From Pseudanabaena mucicola FACHB-723 (GTDB lineage Bacteria; Cyanobacteriota; Cyanobacteriia; Pseudanabaenales; Pseudanabaenaceae), in contig NZ_JACJQB010000026.1 in NCBI RefSeq assembly GCF_014696385.1, positions 1 to 47,983 of the forward strand: a DNA stretch of 47,983 bases, in the 5' to 3' direction. Below, in pieces: positions 44,103 to 47,983 of the stretch. Made by a program: the position numbers and the translations under genes. Below the pieces are notes generated by a model, which saw only the letters and a program-made list of their open reading frames with translations, ran no database searches and was not told the DNA's origin. The first letter of the stretch is position 1. Each line of letters opens with the position of its first letter.

Positions 44103-44220
44103 AAACTGATTTTGGGATTTTTGCACCCAAGGCAATACTTCCCTAAACTTCCCTAAAATTATGGCGATATTTTGTCTTGGTGCTATCCTATAAATCAATC
44201 AGCTTTCTACAATTGCCGCT

Positions 44221-44646
44221 ATGTCACCAGTACAAGAAGCTACTTCTGCGATCGCAACCATGGTCAGTCTTGGTGGCGAAAGCACTCACCATATCCACAA
44301 CACTGTCGAACGCCCTTGGGGTACATTTACGACCTTAGAAGAAGGTCGCGGCTACAAAATTAAGCGGATCGAGGTGAAATCAGGGCATCGTCTCAGTTTA
44401 CAAATGCACCATCACCGCAGTGAGCATTGGATCGTAGTTTCAGGAACAGCGAAAGTTACCTGCGGCGACAAAGAAATGATGATTAGCTCCAATCAATCCA
44501 CCTATGTCCCCAAATGTACTGCCCATCGCCTCGAAAATCCGGGAGTAATTCCGTTGATCTTGATCGAGGTGCAGAATGGTGAATATTTAGGTGAAGACGA
44601 TATTATTCGCTTCCAAGATGACTATGCTCGTCACGAAAAGGGCTAA
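44221..44646 (+). CDS. Mannose-6-phosphate isomerase type II-like cupin
   Basis: A 141-residue single-domain cupin, like the isomerase (PMI) C-terminal domain of type II phosphomannose isomerase/GDP-mannose pyrophosphorylase. The motif R-P-W-G-T-F (about 37-42), Q-M-H-H-H-R-S-E-H-W-I-V with metal-binding His and Glu, and the C-terminal H-R-L-E-N-P-G and E-V-Q-N-G-E are clear. It should interconvert fructose-6-P and mannose-6-P, giving GDP-mannose precursors. No pyrophosphorylase half is attached. Next to a sugar aminotransferase gene, so sugar-nucleotide supply is a fair guess. Confidence 0.85.
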   Translation: MSPVQEATSAIATMVSLGGESTHHIHNTVERPWGTFTTLEEGRGYKIKRIEVKSGHRLSLQMHHHRSEHWIVVSGTAKVTCGDKEMMISSNQSTYVPKCTAHRLENPGVIPLILIEVQNGEYLGEDDIIRFQDDYARHEKG

Positions 44647-44697
44647 TTCGCGATAATCGCGTTTAAAATAGTTGAGGCAACCTAGAATCGTTTCAAC

Positions 44698-45810
44698 GTG
44701 AATAAAATCCCTCCCTTTGATGCATCGCAACAGTATCAGCAAATTGGTGACCAACTAAACAAAGCCGCTTTAGATGTACTAGCATCGGGACAATATATTG
44801 GCGGACAGGCGGTAAGCCAGTTTGAGGATGAATTTGCTCAATATATTGGCTCCAATTATGGTATTGGCTGCAATTCAGGTACTGACGCTCTGTATCTGGC
44901 ACTGCGTGCCTTAGACATTGGCGAGGGCGATGAGGTGATTACATCACCATTCACATTTTTTGCCAGTGCCGAAACGATTAGTATGACGGGGGCAAAGCCA
45001 GTATTTGTCGATATTGAGGCGCATAGCTTCAATATGAATATGGACTTGCTAGAGGCAGCCATTACCGATCGCACTAAGGCGATTATGCCCGTACATTTGT
45101 TTGGTCGCGCCGCCGATATGACCAAGTTAATGGCAATCGCTAGCAAAGATGATCTCTATGTGATCGAAGACTGCGCTCAGGCAACAGGTACAACCTTTGC
45201 AGGTAAAACCGTTGGTGATATTGGTGATGTAGGCTGTTTTAGTTTTTATCCCACCAAAAATTTGGGCGGTTGTGGCGATGGTGGCATGATGACCGTAAAT
45301 AGCGCCCAAATTGCCGAAAAATTAAAAATTTTGCGCGAACATGGTAGCCCCAAGCGCTATTACCACGAATACATCGGCATGAACTCACGGCTTGATGCGA
45401 TCCAAGCAGCGCTGTTGCGAGTAAAACTGCCCTATCTCGATCAATGGAATCAGCAACGTCGCCAAATTAGCGATCGCTACACGCAGTTACTCAAGGATGC
45501 AAATATTCCCCACCTTGTCACACCACACCATTGTCCCGGAAGTGTCTGGAATCAGTACACAGTCTGTATCGGCGATGGCAAGCGCGACTATGTGCAGGCG
45601 CAACTCCGCGAACAAAATATCATCACGATGATTTACTATCCTTTGCCCTTGCATTTGCAATCGGTTTATCGCCATCTTGGCTATCAGAAGGGTGATTTTC
45701 CTGTGACTGAAGATATTTGCGATCGCGTTTTGTCGTTGCCCATGTTCCCAGAATTAACCGAGGAACAACAACAGCGTGTCGTCAGCACTTTAGCAAATAT
45801 TCTTAAATAA
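44698..45810 (+). CDS. DegT/DnrJ/EryC1/StrS family aminotransferase
   Basis: A 370-residue PLP-dependent sugar aminotransferase. The family blocks are complete: C-N-S-G-T-D-A-L-Y-L-A-L, F-T-F-F-A-S-A-E, the E-D-C-A-Q-A segment, and the PLP lysine in F-S-F-Y-P-T-K-N-L-G; G-D-G-G-M and L-R-E-H-G follow. It would aminate a keto-sugar nucleotide for surface polysaccharides. The GTG at 44698 is the likely start, 51 bp after the cupin gene on the same strand, so the two may work together. The exact sugar is unknown. Confidence 0.92.
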   Translation: MNKIPPFDASQQYQQIGDQLNKAALDVLASGQYIGGQAVSQFEDEFAQYIGSNYGIGCNSGTDALYLALRALDIGEGDEVITSPFTFFASAETISMTGAKPVFVDIEAHSFNMNMDLLEAAITDRTKAIMPVHLFGRAADMTKLMAIASKDDLYVIEDCAQATGTTFAGKTVGDIGDVGCFSFYPTKNLGGCGDGGMMTVNSAQIAEKLKILREHGSPKRYYHEYIGMNSRLDAIQAALLRVKLPYLDQWNQQRRQISDRYTQLLKDANIPHLVTPHHCPGSVWNQYTVCIGDGKRDYVQAQLREQNIITMIYYPLPLHLQSVYRHLGYQKGDFPVTEDICDRVLSLPMFPELTEEQQQRVVSTLANILK

Positions 45811-45812
45811 AT

Positions 45813-45853
45813 TAAGCCCTGTGACACACTCTGCACGTGCGGCACAGGGCTTA
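45813..45853. terminator. Hairpin after the aminotransferase gene
   Basis: Perfect 11-bp arms 45813-45823 and 45843-45853, with an inner GCACGTGC palindrome (45833-45840) in the loop region. It starts 2 bp after the aminotransferase stop and lies 28 bp upstream of the next start. No T run. Confidence 0.55.
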
Positions 45854-45881
45854 GATCTGGTTTTGAATTCAGGATCAACCC

Positions 45882-47828
45882 ATGACCAAATTTGACTTTC
45901 TATCGGATATCCAAAAATCTTGGCATTCCATGGGTGTGGAACAAGTGTTAGCGGCTTTGGAATCTTCGGTAGAAGGCTTGTCCTATGTAAATGCAAGGCA
46001 AAGACTCAGGCAACTGGGAACGAATAAATTGCCGCGATCGCGCCCCCTTAGCAAAATTCTCTTACAGCCTTGGCGTAGCCCTTTAACCTATATGCTGCTG
46101 GGCGCAGCAGCATATTTACAATGGCAAGGGGCAGAGGGTTGGGCAATTATTTTTGTGGGTGGATTCCATAGTGCGATCGGTATTGGCATCTCGCTGTGGT
46201 CTGCAAAAACTAGAGAGAAAGTCAGTCGAGATCGTCCGCAACGTCGCCAAAATGAGCCATCTACTTCAGTGATAGTCTTGCGCGATCGCGAGGAAATAGA
46301 ACTACCCGCGAGGGATTTGGTGTTGGGGGATGTGTTGGTGCTGCGAGAAGGGGAGCGCCCCAATGTGGATTTGCGGGTGATTGAAACCTCAGAGGATCTA
46401 CGGGTCAATCAGACTAATTTGGGCGGCGAGGCAATTTGCTATAAACAAGCTGATCTTACCTTCGAGGAAAAAACGCCACCCCTTGAATGCAGCAATATGA
46501 TCTATGCAGGGACAGAAATTTCCGCAGGCATGGCAAAGGGGGTTGTAATTGCGACGAGTCGCTTTACCCAAGAACAGTCCGCCTTAAATCACGAAAAGCC
46601 TTTTTCGGTAATTCATGCTGAACTCCAAAAGCTACGCCAAGTCTGGCTAGGGGTGTTATTGTTGGTGATCACGGCTGCGATCGCATTTTCATGGCAAAAG
46701 GGGATCGTAATCAATGCAATGATGGCGGCAGTGCTGATGGTGAGTACCTATCCGCAAAATCTGTTACGCATCGCCACTCAGGTACAATTGTCGGGAATGC
46801 TTGATCTCGCCAAACAGCGGCTATGGGCAAGATTTCCTTCAGTTTTAGATGCGATCGCCAGAACAACAACCATTGTGCCGATCGTTGAGTCGGATGTGGT
46901 GCTGAGCTTTGATAATTTGAGTCGCGCAGGCATCGAATGGAAAGGGCTAATTAGAGCTTCGGCGGATGATGCGGAAGCCTTTGGGCTGGCGATTGGAATT
47001 GCCACCTATAGCTATTTTGATGCCCCGCAAGAACGGATTCGGCAATGGCAAGGCAATTACTCAACTTCCAATCATGCTGTAGCGATTATTGGTAGCGATG
47101 TTGAAGATATTCCTCTATTGAGAACTGCGGATGTCGGAATTTGTGATCGCACCTGTCGCAAAGAATTACAAGATAGTGCGGGGCTAATTTTGCCCAAAGA
47201 AGACTTCCATTATTTACCGATCGCAATTCTCGAAAGTCGCGCCACCTTTGATCGGTTGCAACGCACAGCTCTAATGACAGCCGCAAGTTCTTTTACGCTG
47301 GCGAGCCTGACCCTGATTGATGCCGCAGCGGGTTTCTCCGCAGTACCCTTACAGTTACTTTGGATTGGAGCGATCGCCACACCGCTTGTTGCCTTCCCCC
47401 TCGTGCTAGAGCCAACCCATGAAAGTCTCTTAGGTCAACCAGCCCATCGCTTTCAAACGATGCTGCGCCCCAGCAATTATCTCCGCATCTTGTTGGCTGT
47501 CACCGCAACTGTCACCGCAGTTTCTCTAGTTTTTTGGATGAAATATCAAGGACAACCGTCATTACTATCTCAGGCAAGGTCAATGGCATTTGTCACCCTT
47601 GGCTTTAGCCAAATTTTTCACGCCTGTGCGATCGCTCGTCAAAGTGTCCTTGGCAATTTACCGTTACTACTCAGCATTTCCTTTGTCAGCACTTGTCAAA
47701 TTGCCTTTGTCCAAGTGCCTTGGTTTAGTGACTGGATGGTGACAGTGCCTCTCAATGGTATCGAATGGACGATCGCTATTCTTAGTGCTACATCTGTATT
47801 TTGGGTGCAAGAGTTGATTAAAAACTAA
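45882..47828 (+). CDS. P-type ATPase-like membrane protein lacking phosphorylation site and N domain
   Basis: A 648-residue intact frame related to P2-type cation ATPases (usual length about 900). Recognisable: the N-terminal cytosolic region (G-L-S-Y-V-N-A-R-Q-R-L-R-Q-L-G-T-N), M1-M2 (about 68-110), an actuator domain with V-L-G-D-V-L-V-L-R-E-G-E-R and G181-G-E-A184 where T-G-E-S is normal, M3-M4 (about 255-300), and a C-terminal M5-M10 block (L-Q-L-L-W-I-G). At the phosphorylation site S337-D-V-V-L-S replaces S-D-K-T-G-T-L-T; only about 65 residues separate it from G404-S-D-V-E-D where T-G-D-G-V-N-D is expected. So pumping by the usual cycle is not possible. Role unknown. Confidence 0.85.
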   Translation: MTKFDFLSDIQKSWHSMGVEQVLAALESSVEGLSYVNARQRLRQLGTNKLPRSRPLSKILLQPWRSPLTYMLLGAAAYLQWQGAEGWAIIFVGGFHSAIGIGISLWSAKTREKVSRDRPQRRQNEPSTSVIVLRDREEIELPARDLVLGDVLVLREGERPNVDLRVIETSEDLRVNQTNLGGEAICYKQADLTFEEKTPPLECSNMIYAGTEISAGMAKGVVIATSRFTQEQSALNHEKPFSVIHAELQKLRQVWLGVLLLVITAAIAFSWQKGIVINAMMAAVLMVSTYPQNLLRIATQVQLSGMLDLAKQRLWARFPSVLDAIARTTTIVPIVESDVVLSFDNLSRAGIEWKGLIRASADDAEAFGLAIGIATYSYFDAPQERIRQWQGNYSTSNHAVAIIGSDVEDIPLLRTADVGICDRTCRKELQDSAGLILPKEDFHYLPIAILESRATFDRLQRTALMTAASSFTLASLTLIDAAAGFSAVPLQLLWIGAIATPLVAFPLVLEPTHESLLGQPAHRFQTMLRPSNYLRILLAVTATVTAVSLVFWMKYQGQPSLLSQARSMAFVTLGFSQIFHACAIARQSVLGNLPLLLSISFVSTCQIAFVQVPWFSDWMVTVPLNGIEWTIAILSATSVFWVQELIKN

Positions 47829-47983
47829 GCCATCAAAAATCTTGGCAACTGTCAAATTTAAATCCACTCCACTGAGAAAGGGTATAGAACCCATTTGGTA
47901 TCTTAGGAAGCTTTGGCAAGGCGCTTAAGCATAAGCCTAATAAAGCAAAGATGAATTCTCGCATTAGCGTTGTCTAAAGTTCT
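47829..47983. other. Window end, no gene seen
   Basis: The last 155 bases after the ATPase-like gene show no open frame or hairpin that I can support. Confidence 0.5.

Overview
The window comes from a cyanobacterium. It carries psaC (photosystem I), apcD (phycobilisome terminal emitter), a fluorescence recovery protein gene (frp, orange carotenoid protein control), cytM and hemE, and the cyanobacterial HIP1 octamer GCGATCGC recurs through much of it. Gene content and style (DUF29, Uma2, hybrid kinases, HIP1) would suit a filamentous or Pseudanabaena-like lineage, but that placement is an impression and not a demonstrated result.

Layout. 0-12.2 kb: an Mrr-type restriction gene and a DUF29 gene, then core genes dxr, psaC, a desuccinylase/aspartoacylase-like hydrolase, a Uma2 gene, an inositol-monophosphatase-family gene, mtnP, hslO and a 1214-residue hybrid histidine kinase. 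12.2-20.2 kb: apcD, a TgpA-like membrane protein whose transglutaminase catalytic residues look lost, a secreted glycine-zipper-like protein, a membrane diguanylate cyclase, hemE, cytM and rph. 20.2-23.1 kb: a minus-strand cassette of a small protein, a two-TM protein and a Ser/Thr kinase, preceded by frp. 23.3-32.0 kb: tRNA-Lys, uvrA, an Rrf2 regulator, a secreted SH3-like protein, xseA-xseB, an O-methyltransferase, a 46-residue DUF2256 gene, a CobT-family gene and a second Uma2 gene.

32.2-40.6 kb is the accessory part, all on the minus strand. Five glycosyltransferases and a methyltransferase form a surface-polysaccharide cluster. Upstream of it lies a tightly packed mosaic: a DUF29 remnant, an MNT/HEPN pair whose HEPN gene has an in-frame stop, a BrnT toxin with an HTH antitoxin, and two separate 5' fragments of a Wzt-type export ATPase gene, each joined to a different foreign tail. 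40.8-48 kb: an HTH protein with a very acidic linker, a SirB1-family protein, an alpha/beta hydrolase, a 2-Cys peroxiredoxin, a mannose-6-phosphate-isomerase-type cupin, a DegT-family aminotransferase and an intact gene for a P-type ATPase relative with no DKTGT motif and almost no nucleotide-binding domain.

Nearly every gene-end junction between core genes holds a long inverted repeat (11-24 bp stems, tiny loops), several of them overlapping the stop codon. They look like bidirectional terminators. The strongest leads for something new are the P-type ATPase pseudoenzyme (45882-47828), the ATPase-fragment/toxin-antitoxin mosaic (38419-40591), the three-gene kinase cassette (20264-22559) and the apparently dead transglutaminase domain (12844-15156).
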